DNA from: Schlesneria sp. DSM 10557
GTDB lineage: Bacteria > Planctomycetota > Planctomycetia > Planctomycetales > Planctomycetaceae
Length of the DNA: 64,000 nucleotides
Direction: 5' to 3'
Assembly (NCBI RefSeq): GCF_041860085.1
Contig: NZ_CP124747.1
Location: forward strand, 2,480,001-2,544,000
Below the pieces are notes generated by a model. That model worked only from the letters and a program-made list of their open reading frames with translations. It had not been told where the DNA came from and ran no database searches. The position numbers and the translations under genes were made by a program. Below are positions 1-9,012 of this stretch, in pieces; position 1 is the stretch's first letter, and each line of letters opens with the position of its first letter.

Positions 1-407
1 AGAGTGACAGCGTCGATCCAGTATCGCTCTGCATCGGCCGCGCGATGTTTCATGGCCGCAACAATTCCCTGCAGCAATTGTCGCCCGGGACTCGGTTCCG
101 TCTCGGGCAACTGACCAAGGAATGTCGCCGCCATGTCAGCGTCGTCGAGATTGATACTGACGAGCGCAAGCCGGAGCACCAACTTTTCGCGAGTCGGCTT
201 TCGTCTCGCCAGATCACGGAGCAGGGGGGACAGTTCATCAGCCCGTTGCTGCTCTGCCAGTTTCTCAACGGTACTGACAGCCCGAGACCAATCTTCGTCG
301 GTGAATTCTTCTTCAGGCTGAAAGTAGCGGTAGAGTCCGACGACGACTATTACGCCCAGAACCGCACCCAGTATCCATCCAATCCGTCTCGATCTCTGCG
401 TTGCCAC
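1..407 (-). CDS. Membrane-anchored TPR-like protein, 3' part beyond window edge
   Basis: An open frame runs off the left edge on the minus strand; about 135 residues are visible. It starts with GTG at 407, preceded by GGAG with an 8-nt spacer, a good ribosome-binding site that decides this start. The protein begins with a short basic stretch, then one hydrophobic helix (about residues 9-25, WILGAVLGVIVVVGLY), then an acidic linker and amphipathic helices rich in Ala, Leu, Glu and Arg, as in tetratricopeptide-type repeats (for example EKLAEQQRADELSPLLRDLA). I infer a single-pass protein with a helical repeat domain outside the membrane. No catalytic motif is visible and the C-terminal part is outside the window, so the function is unknown. 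A plus-strand ORF over the same DNA (45-575) is an antisense shadow. Confidence 0.6.
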   Translation of the reverse strand, partial: MATQRSRRIGWILGAVLGVIVVVGLYRYFQPEEEFTDEDWSRAVSTVEKLAEQQRADELSPLLRDLARRKPTREKLVLRLALVSINLDDADMAATFLGQLPETEPSPGRQLLQGIVAAMKHRAADAERYWIDAVT

Positions 408-1029
408 CGGCTCGACTCCAAGGGACCCTCCAGAAAGAGAGAAGAACTGTATTCCCCGATCAAAAGAAATCACAGCAACCCTGAATTGTTCGACCGCTTT
501 GCAGTGTCCGTCAACCGACACTCTTCAAGCCCCACCCTTGCAGAACCCTGCATGACCGCACATCGCCTTCCCTAGACTAGGGCATCGTCACCGTCAAAAA
601 GCGGGCAGCTTCGGGTCGCCATAAACTTCGCTGCACAGATTGCCAGCCGGTAGCTCTCATGAAGAGATGGCGGTCACACGCCGCAGCCTCACCTCTTTAA
701 TCAGAGACGAGACCGTTTAATCAGAGACGAGATCGTGACTCGCTCTGACCTGATTTATCCAGACGAGCCACGAGGAAGCGACCACCATGTTAAAGCAGGA
801 CTCGGACAATGTTCGCTTTACATGAATTATCACCCTGCGTTTGTACACTCGTACACACACCCCTATAATCTGCGCCTCATCTCGAACGACGATTACGTTA
901 GTTAACGCTCTACAGCGGCAACTGGTCAGGGAGTTACTTTCCCCCTCCTCCGATGAGTCTTGCAAGAAGTGTTTCCGGCGGAAGCGACAGCACGATTGCA
1001 CCGTTATGCCAACTCACAAGGAACTCAAG
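408..1029. other. Intergenic region upstream of S9 peptidase
   Basis: This is a divergent spacer between the left-edge gene and the S9 peptidase. It carries the 20-bp tandem duplication listed separately. The plus frame of the peptidase stays open back to 841, but the residues encoded there do not look like a signal peptide or a family domain. No confident promoter was identified. Confidence 0.5.
696..735. repeat. 20-bp tandem duplication
   Basis: Two adjacent copies of a 20-bp unit beginning TTTAATCAGAGACGAGA lie at 696-715 and 716-735 and differ at one position. It lies in the spacer between divergent genes and encodes nothing recognisable. Similar short duplications occur in other spacers of the window. 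Confidence 0.85.
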
Positions 1030-3099
1030 ATGCAACGTCGTCAACGACTGATCCTTACCCTGCTGGTGATACCGTTCGCTTTGATCTTCACGACAGCGAC
1101 TCCTTCGGCCGGCGAAGAAACAAAGCGAACTCACACGGTCACGATCGCTGATTACTTCACGCAAGGTCACATTACGGAGTGCGAAATCTCACCGAATGGC
1201 CAACACGTCGCCTACGTCGAACGACGGTGGGGCGAGCCCGACGTCCCCGGCAATGTCGACATCTGGCTGGTCGACATTGCAACGAAACGAACGGAAAGAC
1301 TGACATTCGATCCAGGCCCGCAAATGATGGTCAAGTGGGCTCCTGACGGGAAATCGCTGTTCTTTCGGGGAACGTTTAAACGACCGAATGAGACAAGTCC
1401 TCCCTATAACAACAAAGCTCAAGTGTGGAGACTTCATATCGAGTCCACTCGGATCACTCCCGTCACATTCTGCTCGGATGGGATCAGTGCCTTTGAGGTC
1501 GGCACTGGAGGGGATTCTGTCTACTACGTCGAATCGGTCCCCCAGCCGCACGCCGAATGGGCAAAACTGAAGAAGGATTTCAAGAACCTCGTCTATGGTG
1601 AAGGTGCCTCCGAATGCAGTCGCCTGTGCAAAGTCAATTTGACAAATTGGCGAGTCGAGACGCTCTACGACCAGAATCGATACATTCACTCCATGAGTGT
1701 CAGTCCGGATGAAACCAGAATCGCTCTCATCACGACGCCCGACAGCTTCGACGTCACTCATGAAGGAAGCAGCCAGGTTGACATACTGGCCGTCAAGTCA
1801 GGTCGCCTGATTCAGATCCCCGATTCCATCTGGCGGGCGAACGGACCTTCACCCTATGGCTGGCTTGAATCACCCTGCTGGTCGTCCTCAGGAGAACAAC
1901 TGGCGTTCGCCGTCTACTACGACGGCTATCCGAGTGAACTGATCATTGCAGATCTGAAGACTGATGACGTGAACGTGAGAAAGACGCCCCGTCTCGCTGG
2001 CGAATTCATTCGCGGTGGTATTCAAAGAGGAACCGGGGACGAATTCTGCTACCTCGTCGATGATCACGCCGTGGCGCGTCTGATGAGCGTCACGGGACTC
2101 GGCACCGACAAGCTGACAACAAAGACGTTGACTGCCGAAAACGTGAATATCGACGCCTATGGAATTTCGCCGAATGGAACGCATCTGGCACTGTTGCAGA
2201 CAGAACTCGATTACAGCCGGGATGTCTTCCTGTGGGACCGCCAGAACGGAAAACCTGCCGAACGATTGACCACAGTCAATCCCCAAATCGACACCTGGAA
2301 GCTCCCCACCATTTCTCGAGTGAAGTGGAAAGGGGCGGAGGGTGATGAGGTCGAAGGAATTCTCGAACTTCCCCCCGACCACAAACCGGGGACCCTTCTG
2401 CCGATGGTTGTCTGCCTGCACGGAGGCCCCACGGCATGTGACTACTACGGCTTCCAGTTCTGGATTTACGGCCGTACACAGCTCTCAACCAGCGGTTACG
2501 CTGTATTCTGTCCCAATTACCGGGGCTCAACCGGCTACGGCGACGACTTTCTCACGAATCTGATCGGACGAGAAAACCAGATCGAAGTTGAGGACATTAT
2601 GAGGGGTATTGATCACTTGATCGCCGAACAGATTGCCGACCCTGAACGACTGGGAGTCATGGGATGGAGCAACGGTGGCTATCTGACAAACTGCCTCATC
2701 ACCCATAGCGACCGATTTCGTGCTGCCAGTTCAGGTGCCGGAATGTCCGACATGACGATTCAGTGGAGCGAAGGGGAAACCCCGGGCCACGTGGTGAATT
2801 ACCAGCGAGGACTTCCCTGGACATCAGGCGATCAGTATGACCGGTCATCCCCGCTACGCCAGATTCAGAGCACGTCGTTCAAAACACCGCTCCTCCTGCA
2901 CGCTCCCGGTGCAGACACACGCGTCCCCCCAATCAACAGCAGGGCTCTCTACAGAGTCGCCCGACGCTACCTGAACTCCCCCGCGGAACTGGTGACCTAT
3001 CCCGGAGCGGGCCACACCCTGAATTCCTATCAACACCGCCTCGCCAAGATGACATGGGAGCAGGCGTGGTTCGACAAGTACCTCAAGAGCAGCGAGTAG
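1030..3099 (+). CDS. Secreted S9 family prolyl-oligopeptidase-type serine peptidase
   Basis: A 689-residue protein of the S9 (acylaminoacyl peptidase/dipeptidyl peptidase) type, predicted to cleave peptides outside the cytoplasm. The ATG at 1030 is chosen because AAGGAA lies just upstream and the product then starts with a signal peptide (MQRRQRLILTLLVIPFALIF, cleavage near ATPSAGEE); the in-frame ATG at 1006 is an alternative. Residues about 45-400 contain beta-propeller (WD40-like, TolB-like) repeats such as the ISPNGQHVAYVERRW segment. The C-terminal alpha/beta hydrolase domain has the nucleophile motif GWSNGGY (Ser547), the probable acid Asp629 in GADTRVPP and His662 in GAGHTL, so the triad is complete. 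It appears monocistronic. Substrate is unknown. Confidence 0.9.
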   Translation: MQRRQRLILTLLVIPFALIFTTATPSAGEETKRTHTVTIADYFTQGHITECEISPNGQHVAYVERRWGEPDVPGNVDIWLVDIATKRTERLTFDPGPQMMVKWAPDGKSLFFRGTFKRPNETSPPYNNKAQVWRLHIESTRITPVTFCSDGISAFEVGTGGDSVYYVESVPQPHAEWAKLKKDFKNLVYGEGASECSRLCKVNLTNWRVETLYDQNRYIHSMSVSPDETRIALITTPDSFDVTHEGSSQVDILAVKSGRLIQIPDSIWRANGPSPYGWLESPCWSSSGEQLAFAVYYDGYPSELIIADLKTDDVNVRKTPRLAGEFIRGGIQRGTGDEFCYLVDDHAVARLMSVTGLGTDKLTTKTLTAENVNIDAYGISPNGTHLALLQTELDYSRDVFLWDRQNGKPAERLTTVNPQIDTWKLPTISRVKWKGAEGDEVEGILELPPDHKPGTLLPMVVCLHGGPTACDYYGFQFWIYGRTQLSTSGYAVFCPNYRGSTGYGDDFLTNLIGRENQIEVEDIMRGIDHLIAEQIADPERLGVMGWSNGGYLTNCLITHSDRFRAASSGAGMSDMTIQWSEGETPGHVVNYQRGLPWTSGDQYDRSSPLRQIQSTSFKTPLLLHAPGADTRVPPINSRALYRVARRYLNSPAELVTYPGAGHTLNSYQHRLAKMTWEQAWFDKYLKSSE

Positions 3100-3256
3100 T
3101 CTCTGCACTGCCGCGCTAACAAGATCATCGTTCCACATCGACGCTGTACCACGAATTTCACTTTTGCGAAGATGCTTGTGCAAGCCGATCCGTTCACGGA
3201 AATTTTCCATTCCGACCCGGGCAAGTTAGACAGGCAAACCCAGCAGCTTCAATAGC

Positions 3257-3390
3257 GCTGGGTCAAAGTTAGCTGGGTCAAACTTACCAGAGACATTCTG
3301 CGCTGATCGACCGATTCGTCTTCAGATGTCCTGATTCACTTCCTTTGAGAGACCATTTTTCAGACTCTGGTCAAACACCACTGGTCAAAC
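3257..3390. repeat. Two pairs of short direct repeats in the spacer 3100-3474
   Basis: GCTGGGTCAAA occurs at 3257-3267 and 3272-3282, and CTGGTCAAAC at 3367-3376 and 3381-3390; the two pairs resemble each other. They lie in the 375-bp spacer between the convergent ends of the S9 peptidase and the DUF1295 gene, where I see no gene. Confidence 0.7.
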
Positions 3391-3474
3391 AACACCTGTC
3401 AAGCGACACAGGTCGCACGGCACCTCGATGTTACGTTCAGTTGCTCTGATTTCGCTGTCCCTGATTTCGATGTC

Positions 3475-4299
3475 TCAGTGATCCTGATCACGATCTGGAG
3501 GTTGGCGACTGCCCTTCTCGGAGGCTGGAAACCAGGGAAAGAATGCGTTTGTCTGGGCTTGATAAGCTGCGTAATCCGGGCGGCGATCACCGATCGTGCT
3601 TTCGAGCAAAGTCACACCGGATACCTTGAGCAATAAGACTGACATCAAAAGGGGGCTGCCGATTGTCCACCAGGCACCTCCCGCCACTGCAATCAAGTAG
3701 ATTCCCCACCAGACGCAGAAATCTCCGAAGTAATTTGGATGTCGTGTGAAACGCCACAGCCCAGTCCGCATGACTCGGTTCGAGTTCGACGGAATGGACT
3801 TAAACCTGGCCAGTTGCCAGTCTCCCACCGTTTCGAAAATGAACCCGAGGGACCAGATCGCAATTCCCATCGCGTCCCAAACTCCTAACGGTGGTGCGAT
3901 TGGGGTTGTGATCGCGACCTGTTGGGGCAGTGAGATGAACCACATCAACACTCCTTGCAGGAGAAAAACGGTGACGAGGCTCACCCACCAGAAACGTGGT
4001 CCATGGTAGTTGCGCATCGCGGCATATCGGTGATCTTCGTCCTTGCCCCAGTTGCGCCAGGCCAAAAACGACGAAAGACGCAAACCCCAAATGGTCGTCA
4101 ATAAAACGAGAAGCCACGTTCGAGAACTCGCTGGACTATTCAATCCCCACGCTGTCCAGGCGATGATGACAAACCCCATTCCCCAGAAGAGGTCCACGAG
4201 ACTGACATCGCGCCGAACCGTGCCGATGATCCACAAGATCGTCATGCTCACCAGGACGATCACGAGGCTCATCCACATCGTCGTTAACAGAGGATTCAT
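3475..4299 (-). CDS. DUF1295 family membrane protein (steroid 5-alpha-reductase-like)
   Basis: A 274-residue polytopic membrane protein of the DUF1295 family, related to steroid 5-alpha-reductases and isoprenylcysteine methyltransferases. At least six hydrophobic helices are visible. The C-terminal half has the family signature TGLWRFTRHPNYFGDFCVWWG (about residues 180-200), a conserved nucleotide or lipid-substrate binding region. The start ATG overlaps the stop of the upstream methyltransferase by 4 bp (ATGA), so translation is probably coupled. It is the last gene of the five-gene lipid operon. Members of DUF1295 recur beside Cfa-type methyltransferases, which suggests a reductase or methyltransferase step on modified fatty acids; the reaction is not established. 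Confidence 0.85.
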   Translation of the reverse strand: MNPLLTTMWMSLVIVLVSMTILWIIGTVRRDVSLVDLFWGMGFVIIAWTAWGLNSPASSRTWLLVLLTTIWGLRLSSFLAWRNWGKDEDHRYAAMRNYHGPRFWWVSLVTVFLLQGVLMWFISLPQQVAITTPIAPPLGVWDAMGIAIWSLGFIFETVGDWQLARFKSIPSNSNRVMRTGLWRFTRHPNYFGDFCVWWGIYLIAVAGGAWWTIGSPLLMSVLLLKVSGVTLLESTIGDRRPDYAAYQAQTNAFFPWFPASEKGSRQPPDRDQDH

Positions 4300-5375
4300 C
4301 CACGGCCTCGCACTGTCGACTGAGGGTGCTGCACCTGTTCAAGGAGTGATTGAGTCACATACCACTCTTCACCGTCCGAATACCCAAACAATTCCGCCAC
4401 GGCGAGAAAGAACAACCGCCATCGATGGTACCAGCGTTCTGCTGAATCGACTCCGTACACATCGGCGAAAACCTCAATCACCGCGCGTCGATTGCGATCC
4501 AGATTTTGTAGCCAGGCATTCGACGTTTTCTGGTAGTGTTTGCCGTTCCAGTTCCAGCGATGGGCGACCTTCAGATCATTCCCAAACCCGTCAAGAAGCT
4601 TTTCATTGGGCATTATGCCGCCCGTGAAGAAATGGCGGCCCATCCAATTGAGTTCACCGCTGGTCTCGTAGGGGTAACACCTTTCCTTGTGACAGAAGTG
4701 ATGCACAAGCAGCTTTCCGTCAGGAACGAGCCAACCTGAGATTCGGCGCAAAACTTCCTCAAAATTGTGAAGATGTTCAAACATCTCAACGGAGACAATC
4801 CGATCAAACTGGCCAAGCTGGCAGGCTGCTGGCGAGAATTCATTCATGTCGGCGGTGATCACCTTCAGTCGATTCAGACCCCGCCGTCTTGCCTGGCCTT
4901 CGATATACTCCCGCTGTCGATGAGAATTCGACACGGCTACAACGTTGCTCTGCGGGTAATGTTCGCACAACCAGAGCGTCAGAGATCCCCATCCGCAGCC
5001 GAGTTCGAGAATTTCCTGGCCGTCTTTTAAGTCAGCGCGGTCACACGTGATTTCGATTGCAGCCTTCTCGGCCTGCTCCAGGGTCGAGTCTTCATTCTCG
5101 AAGAAACAGCAACTGTACTTGCGATACGGGCCAAGCACGATTTCGAAAAACTTTGCGGGCAATTCATAGTGCTGCTGATTGGCTTCGTGCGTCGAGAGTG
5201 CGATCGGCCCCGACCGAAGTGAATCAAGGAACTTCTCGTCCCTTGCTGCGGCTGAATGAGAGTCAGAACCTGCATGAAGAGTTGTCCGGCACAATTGGCG
5301 GATGATCATTCGAGTGAGGGGATCGGGAATCCATCCGCGTTCCAACGCCTCGACACCCCAAGCGAGTATGCTCAT
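4296..5375 (-). CDS. Cfa-family SAM-dependent methyltransferase (second copy)
   Basis: A 359-residue methyltransferase of the cyclopropane fatty-acid synthase/coclaurine N-methyltransferase-like group. It starts at ATG 5375 (MSILAWGVEALERG), overlapping the stop of the first cfa gene by 4 bp; a longer upstream reading lies inside that gene and is rejected. The sequence YSCCFF precedes the Rossmann SAM-binding motif ILELGCGWGSLTLWL, followed by VSVEMFEHL and the aromatic-rich C-terminal helices of this family. It is clearly different from the adjacent paralogue and lacks its N-terminal domain. The substrate could be an unsaturated acyl chain of a membrane phospholipid, as for Cfa, but the plant-like subgroup also methylates small amines, so this is inference from the operon. 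Confidence 0.85.
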   Translation of the reverse strand: MSILAWGVEALERGWIPDPLTRMIIRQLCRTTLHAGSDSHSAAARDEKFLDSLRSGPIALSTHEANQQHYELPAKFFEIVLGPYRKYSCCFFENEDSTLEQAEKAAIEITCDRADLKDGQEILELGCGWGSLTLWLCEHYPQSNVVAVSNSHRQREYIEGQARRRGLNRLKVITADMNEFSPAACQLGQFDRIVSVEMFEHLHNFEEVLRRISGWLVPDGKLLVHHFCHKERCYPYETSGELNWMGRHFFTGGIMPNEKLLDGFGNDLKVAHRWNWNGKHYQKTSNAWLQNLDRNRRAVIEVFADVYGVDSAERWYHRWRLFFLAVAELFGYSDGEEWYVTQSLLEQVQHPQSTVRGRG

Positions 5376-6718
5376 GATTGTTCCTGCTCGATCGGGACCG
5401 CGAACGAATTCGATTGACGCTTGAACCGCGCTGCCATGTGACTGGTTTCCGCGGCCCAGGTACTGAGGAGCAGGGGATCGCGACGACAATCTGGCTTGTC
5501 GAATTGAACCTGAATCACACCTGCCGCGCGTTCTTCAAACACCGCTTCGCAGTAGCAAAAGTAATAGTGCCACATCCGCAGGAAGCGTTCAGGGAACCCT
5601 TGCCGTCGAATTTCGGGCAAGTGCTGATGAAAGACACGACGCCATTGCCTCAGGGTTTCCGCATAGTGAGGAGCAAAGTCTTCGGCGTGGACGAATCGCA
5701 AGTCCGTGACACGCCCCACCGATTCCAGCATCGCACCGAGGCTGGGCAGACATCCGCCGGGAAAGATATAGCGCTGAATGAAATCGGTGTTTCGTAGATA
5801 TGTTTCGTAATCTCGCTCAGGAAGCACAATCGCTTGAATGGCCATTGTCCCCGAGGGTTTCAACAGTGAAGCACATTTTTTGAAATAGGCATCAAAGTAC
5901 GCATATCCAACCGCTTCGATCATTTCGACAGAGACAAGTTTGTCAAACGTACCAGTGACATCTCGGTAATCCTGTTCAATAACGGTGACTTTGTCCGAGA
6001 GGTTGTGCTGGTCGATTCGATTCCGGGTAAGTCGAAACTGCTCATGTGAAATTGTGGTCGTCGTCACTCGACAACCGTAGTTATGAGCAGCATGGATGGC
6101 CAATCCACCCCAGCCACTACCAATTTCCAGAAGATGATCTTGAGGCCGTAAATCGAGTTTGCGACAAAGTCGATCAATCTTCTCAATCGACGCGTCTTTC
6201 ATGGACTCGTTCGGCGCTAGAAATATTCCACTTGAGTATGCCATCGACTCATCAAGCCAAAGCTTGAAAAAGTCGTTACCCAGATCATAGTGCGCCGCGA
6301 TATTCCTGCGACTGCCTGATTTGCTGTTGTAATGCCAGCGATGATAAATCCTCTGAAAGACTCCAGTAAGGTGAGCCAGTCCTCCAGACAAGCGAGCGGT
6401 TGCATCCGCATTGCGGATCAGGATCCGAAACAGGCTCGTCAACTGATCGCAGTCCCAGTCACCGCGCAAGTAGGATTCGGCAACAGACAAGGCCCCCCCA
6501 CAGACGGCATCTCGATAAAAACGACACCGATGAATATGAAGCACCACACTCAGGTGATCCTTGACCCCAAGCGTTTCCTTTGCGGAGCCATCCTCAACAG
6601 TGATCTCACCGCGGTTCATTCCCCGCAGCCGATTGAAGAGGATTTTCTTCGCCGCTCGGTCAATCCAATTTGGTGTGTTGGTTGCTTCAATCGTTAGTTC
6701 ATCGTCCGTCGAATTCAT
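5372..6718 (-). CDS. cfa: Cyclopropane-fatty-acyl-phospholipid synthase family protein
   Basis: A 448-residue Cfa homologue, predicted to transfer a methylene group from S-adenosylmethionine to a double bond in membrane phospholipid acyl chains. The start is taken as ATG 6718 (MNSTDDELTIEATN); an in-frame ATG at 6769 would add 17 residues. It has an N-terminal domain (about 20-120), HYDLGNDFF before the catalytic domain, the SAM motif LLEIGSGWGGLAIHA, VSVEMIEAVG and DFIQRYIFPGG, all in the family order. The position of E. coli Cys139 (in YSC) is Ser here (MAYSSGIF), a substitution I believe is common in operon-borne Cfa proteins and not fatal. It is translationally coupled to the second methyltransferase downstream. 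Confidence 0.9.
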   Translation of the reverse strand: MNSTDDELTIEATNTPNWIDRAAKKILFNRLRGMNRGEITVEDGSAKETLGVKDHLSVVLHIHRCRFYRDAVCGGALSVAESYLRGDWDCDQLTSLFRILIRNADATARLSGGLAHLTGVFQRIYHRWHYNSKSGSRRNIAAHYDLGNDFFKLWLDESMAYSSGIFLAPNESMKDASIEKIDRLCRKLDLRPQDHLLEIGSGWGGLAIHAAHNYGCRVTTTTISHEQFRLTRNRIDQHNLSDKVTVIEQDYRDVTGTFDKLVSVEMIEAVGYAYFDAYFKKCASLLKPSGTMAIQAIVLPERDYETYLRNTDFIQRYIFPGGCLPSLGAMLESVGRVTDLRFVHAEDFAPHYAETLRQWRRVFHQHLPEIRRQGFPERFLRMWHYYFCYCEAVFEERAAGVIQVQFDKPDCRRDPLLLSTWAAETSHMAARFKRQSNSFAVPIEQEQS

Positions 6719-6796
6719 TGGCCCATTCTCAAGATTACGGAAAGGAAAAAAGGTGAAGCTGAAGTTCATCTGGCAGGTTCATCGGAACAGAATCGC

Positions 6797-7555
6797 TTAC
6801 GGGTGCGGCACGTAGGGCACCCGCTTTAACCACAGTTTGAGCGCTTGCCAGTAAATAGCGATAAACACCTGTAAGGTCATGAGAGGGTAACGCAACAGCA
6901 TACGATTGAGCGTCCAACCGTTAATCGTACACCGATTCATTGCCAGGTTCGCATCGAACAACTTGACACCATCGCACTGATTTTCGATCCGAATCTGGAG
7001 CTTTTCGCCTGGAGTCGAAAACTGCCAACCGTATGACATTTCCATCCCCATGAATGGCGAAACGTGGAATTCTTTCTGCGTGTCGCCAGCGACAGGACAG
7101 AGTCCACGCTCAGGAAACATCTGGCCGCGAGTATCCAGGACGTAGCAGTGACGCTCACCCCACGGAGTGTTGTTGACTTCCGCGATGATGGATTCGACGT
7201 TCTCACAATCTTTGTCGTAACAGTAATAAAAACTGACAGGATTCATCTGAAAGCCGAAGTATCGCAGGTGGGTCAGCAGTCGGACTGGCCCGAGGGGACT
7301 GAAACCCAGACTGGAGTTGACAAGCTCGATAATGGTCTGTTTCAGAGGTTGATTCGCGGGACCGAGATGATCGCTTCGAACAAATGATGCAATGCTTCTT
7401 CGGGCGGTTGACCAAAACCATCTCCCTCGGAACACCTCAGGCAGTTCGTCCAGGTCAAGCAGCAGCATGAACAGCGGGTACTGGAAGCGGTGTACCACCG
7501 GTCTATGACGGACATGGGCAACCCGGCCTTCATAGATGCAACTGGCGTAGCTCAT
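6797..7555 (-). CDS. DUF1365 family protein
   Basis: A 252-residue protein of the DUF1365 family. It starts at ATG 7555, whose first bases overlap the TGA of the FAD gene (ATGA). The family hallmarks are visible: the N-terminal [19 protein letters not shown], then [20 protein letters not shown] and the segment [15 protein letters not shown]. The function of DUF1365 is not firmly established. It is regularly encoded between an FAD-dependent amine oxidase-like protein and a Cfa-type methyltransferase, and an acyl-chain or transport role is usually suggested from context. The C-terminal hydrophobic helix may associate with the membrane. No unusual features are visible. Confidence 0.88.
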   Translation of the reverse strand: MSYASCIYEGRVAHVRHRPVVHRFQYPLFMLLLDLDELPEVFRGRWFWSTARRSIASFVRSDHLGPANQPLKQTIIELVNSSLGFSPLGPVRLLTHLRYFGFQMNPVSFYYCYDKDCENVESIIAEVNNTPWGERHCYVLDTRGQMFPERGLCPVAGDTQKEFHVSPFMGMEMSYGWQFSTPGEKLQIRIENQCDGVKLFDANLAMNRCTINGWTLNRMLLRYPLMTLQVFIAIYWQALKLWLKRVPYVPHP

Positions 7556-8841
7556 CGTGCATGTGCTCCCCCTGAAGACACAAGATCTGCTGCATTCGAG
7601 CCATTTTTGAGTGATTCGGCAACTCGCAGTGCACTCACAACGCCATCCTCATGAAATCCGTTACCCCAGTAAGCCCCGCAAAATGAAGTATGGTTTGCAT
7701 TTAATAGTTCCTGGTGCCGAGCTTGTGCTGCCCCTCTTCCTTCGGTGAATACAGGATGTTGATAGACGAACTGTCGCAAGATCTTCGTCGGATCGATCGC
7801 GGACTGCTGATTCAGCGAGACGCAGAACGTATGGCGGGATTTGATCCCCTGAAGGATGTTCATATTATAAGTTAGCGTTGCTTGCTCCTCAGCGGCCTGT
7901 ATGATGCGATAGTTCCAACTGGCCCAGGCGCGTCGCTGGCGGGGAAGCACGGAATCATCCGTGTGCAATACCACTTCGTTCCTTTGATAAGGAAAAGCGG
8001 ACAGGATTTCTCGCTCGGCGACCGTCGCTTGAGGACCAATGATCTGCAACGCCTGATCGCTGTGACAGGCGAAGATGACGTGATCGAATCGTTGGGGGGG
8101 ATGATCCCGAATGACGAGCTCGACCCCTTCGGCATCCCGCTGTAGACCGAGCACCGGTGTATTCGGGCGACGGATCCCTCGAAAGCGATTCAGCAGCGCT
8201 CTGACATAGACCTGCGAACCACCGCTGATCACGCGCCAGACCGGCCTCTGCCAAATGCTTAATAACCCGTGATTTCGATAGAATTCGAGGATAAATCGAA
8301 TTGGAAAATCGTTAAATCGCCCCATAGGACACGACCAGATGGCCGAACCCATCGGCAGAAGGTACTGTTCCGCGAACTGCTCTGAGAAACAATTTCGGTC
8401 CAAGAAACTGCGAACCGTCGATCGGTCGTCAAGCGAATCGATTTGTTGCAATGCGAGCCGGTTGAATTTGAGAATATCGAAAACGAGTCGATGAAATGAA
8501 GGGGAGAAGAAATTGGCAGGTTGAGCGAACAAACCCCCGAGCGACTCACCAGAGTATTCGAGGCCTTTTCGGTCGTCACGTACGCTGAACCCCATCGTCG
8601 TGGGTTGAGAAGAGACACCGAGATCATCCAATAACTCGATGAATTTTGGATAAGTCCAATCGTTGAATACGATAAACCCTGTGTCGACGGCGTGGGTTTC
8701 ATCTCCTATGACAACTTCAACCGTGTTTGTATGTCCGCCGAAGTAGTCGTTCGATTCAAAAAGCGTCACCTGGTGTTGATGATGCAGGCGGTCGGCCACG
8801 ACGAGACCTGAAATTCCTGCTCCGATCACTGCGACTCGCAT
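7552..8841 (-). CDS. FAD-dependent amine oxidase-like protein of the Cfa operon
   Basis: A 429-residue flavoprotein, first gene of the operon. Start ATG 8841 ([13 protein letters not shown]) is chosen because the dinucleotide-binding motif GAGISGL should sit at the extreme N-terminus, and GGGGTGG lies upstream; a TTG four codons earlier is unlikely. After the Rossmann motif come the family segments [14 protein letters not shown] and [13 protein letters not shown], and the C-terminal FAD-contact region [15 protein letters not shown]. Relatives are encoded next to cfa in many bacteria and include a protein I recall from the Rhodobacter furan fatty-acid pathway that dehydrogenates methylated acyl chains; that precise role here is an inference. 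Predicted cytoplasmic, acting on membrane lipid or carotenoid-like substrates. Confidence 0.88.
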   Translation of the reverse strand: MRVAVIGAGISGLVVADRLHHQHQVTLFESNDYFGGHTNTVEVVIGDETHAVDTGFIVFNDWTYPKFIELLDDLGVSSQPTTMGFSVRDDRKGLEYSGESLGGLFAQPANFFSPSFHRLVFDILKFNRLALQQIDSLDDRSTVRSFLDRNCFSEQFAEQYLLPMGSAIWSCPMGRFNDFPIRFILEFYRNHGLLSIWQRPVWRVISGGSQVYVRALLNRFRGIRRPNTPVLGLQRDAEGVELVIRDHPPQRFDHVIFACHSDQALQIIGPQATVAEREILSAFPYQRNEVVLHTDDSVLPRQRRAWASWNYRIIQAAEEQATLTYNMNILQGIKSRHTFCVSLNQQSAIDPTKILRQFVYQHPVFTEGRGAAQARHQELLNANHTSFCGAYWGNGFHEDGVVSALRVAESLKNGSNAADLVSSGGAHAR

Positions 8842-8876
8842 TGGCCACCCCAAAAACTGTCAAAACTTCCATCGGG

Positions 8877-8905
8877 AGTGTAGGCAGGTCGTAAAACAAC
8901 TTCAA
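8877..8905 (-). promoter_or_regulatory. Predicted sigma70-type promoter of the Cfa operon
   Basis: Read on the minus strand, TTGAAG (8905-8900) is followed after 17 nt by TACACT (8882-8877). Transcription would begin near 8870, leaving a leader of about 30 nt before ATG 8841. The site lies in the 171-bp divergent region shared with the CarH-like regulator, the natural place for its operator. Confidence 0.5.
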
Positions 8906-9012
8906 CTCGGATTCGATCGAGAAGCTTTGACAACAGGCAAGTCCGACCCCGAACTTGATTCTGACCCAGACTTTGCGATACAAACCATCAAAACTATCAC
9001 GAGCGGATTGGC

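Noticed and set aside
45-575. 176-residue plus-strand frame at the left edge
   Set aside because: It lies antisense to the minus-strand gene with a good ribosome-binding site (GTG 407), and shows no domain or hydrophobic pattern.
3257-3390. Short repeats considered as a CRISPR array
   Set aside because: Units are about 11 bp and do not form regular repeat-spacer structure; no cas gene is in the window.
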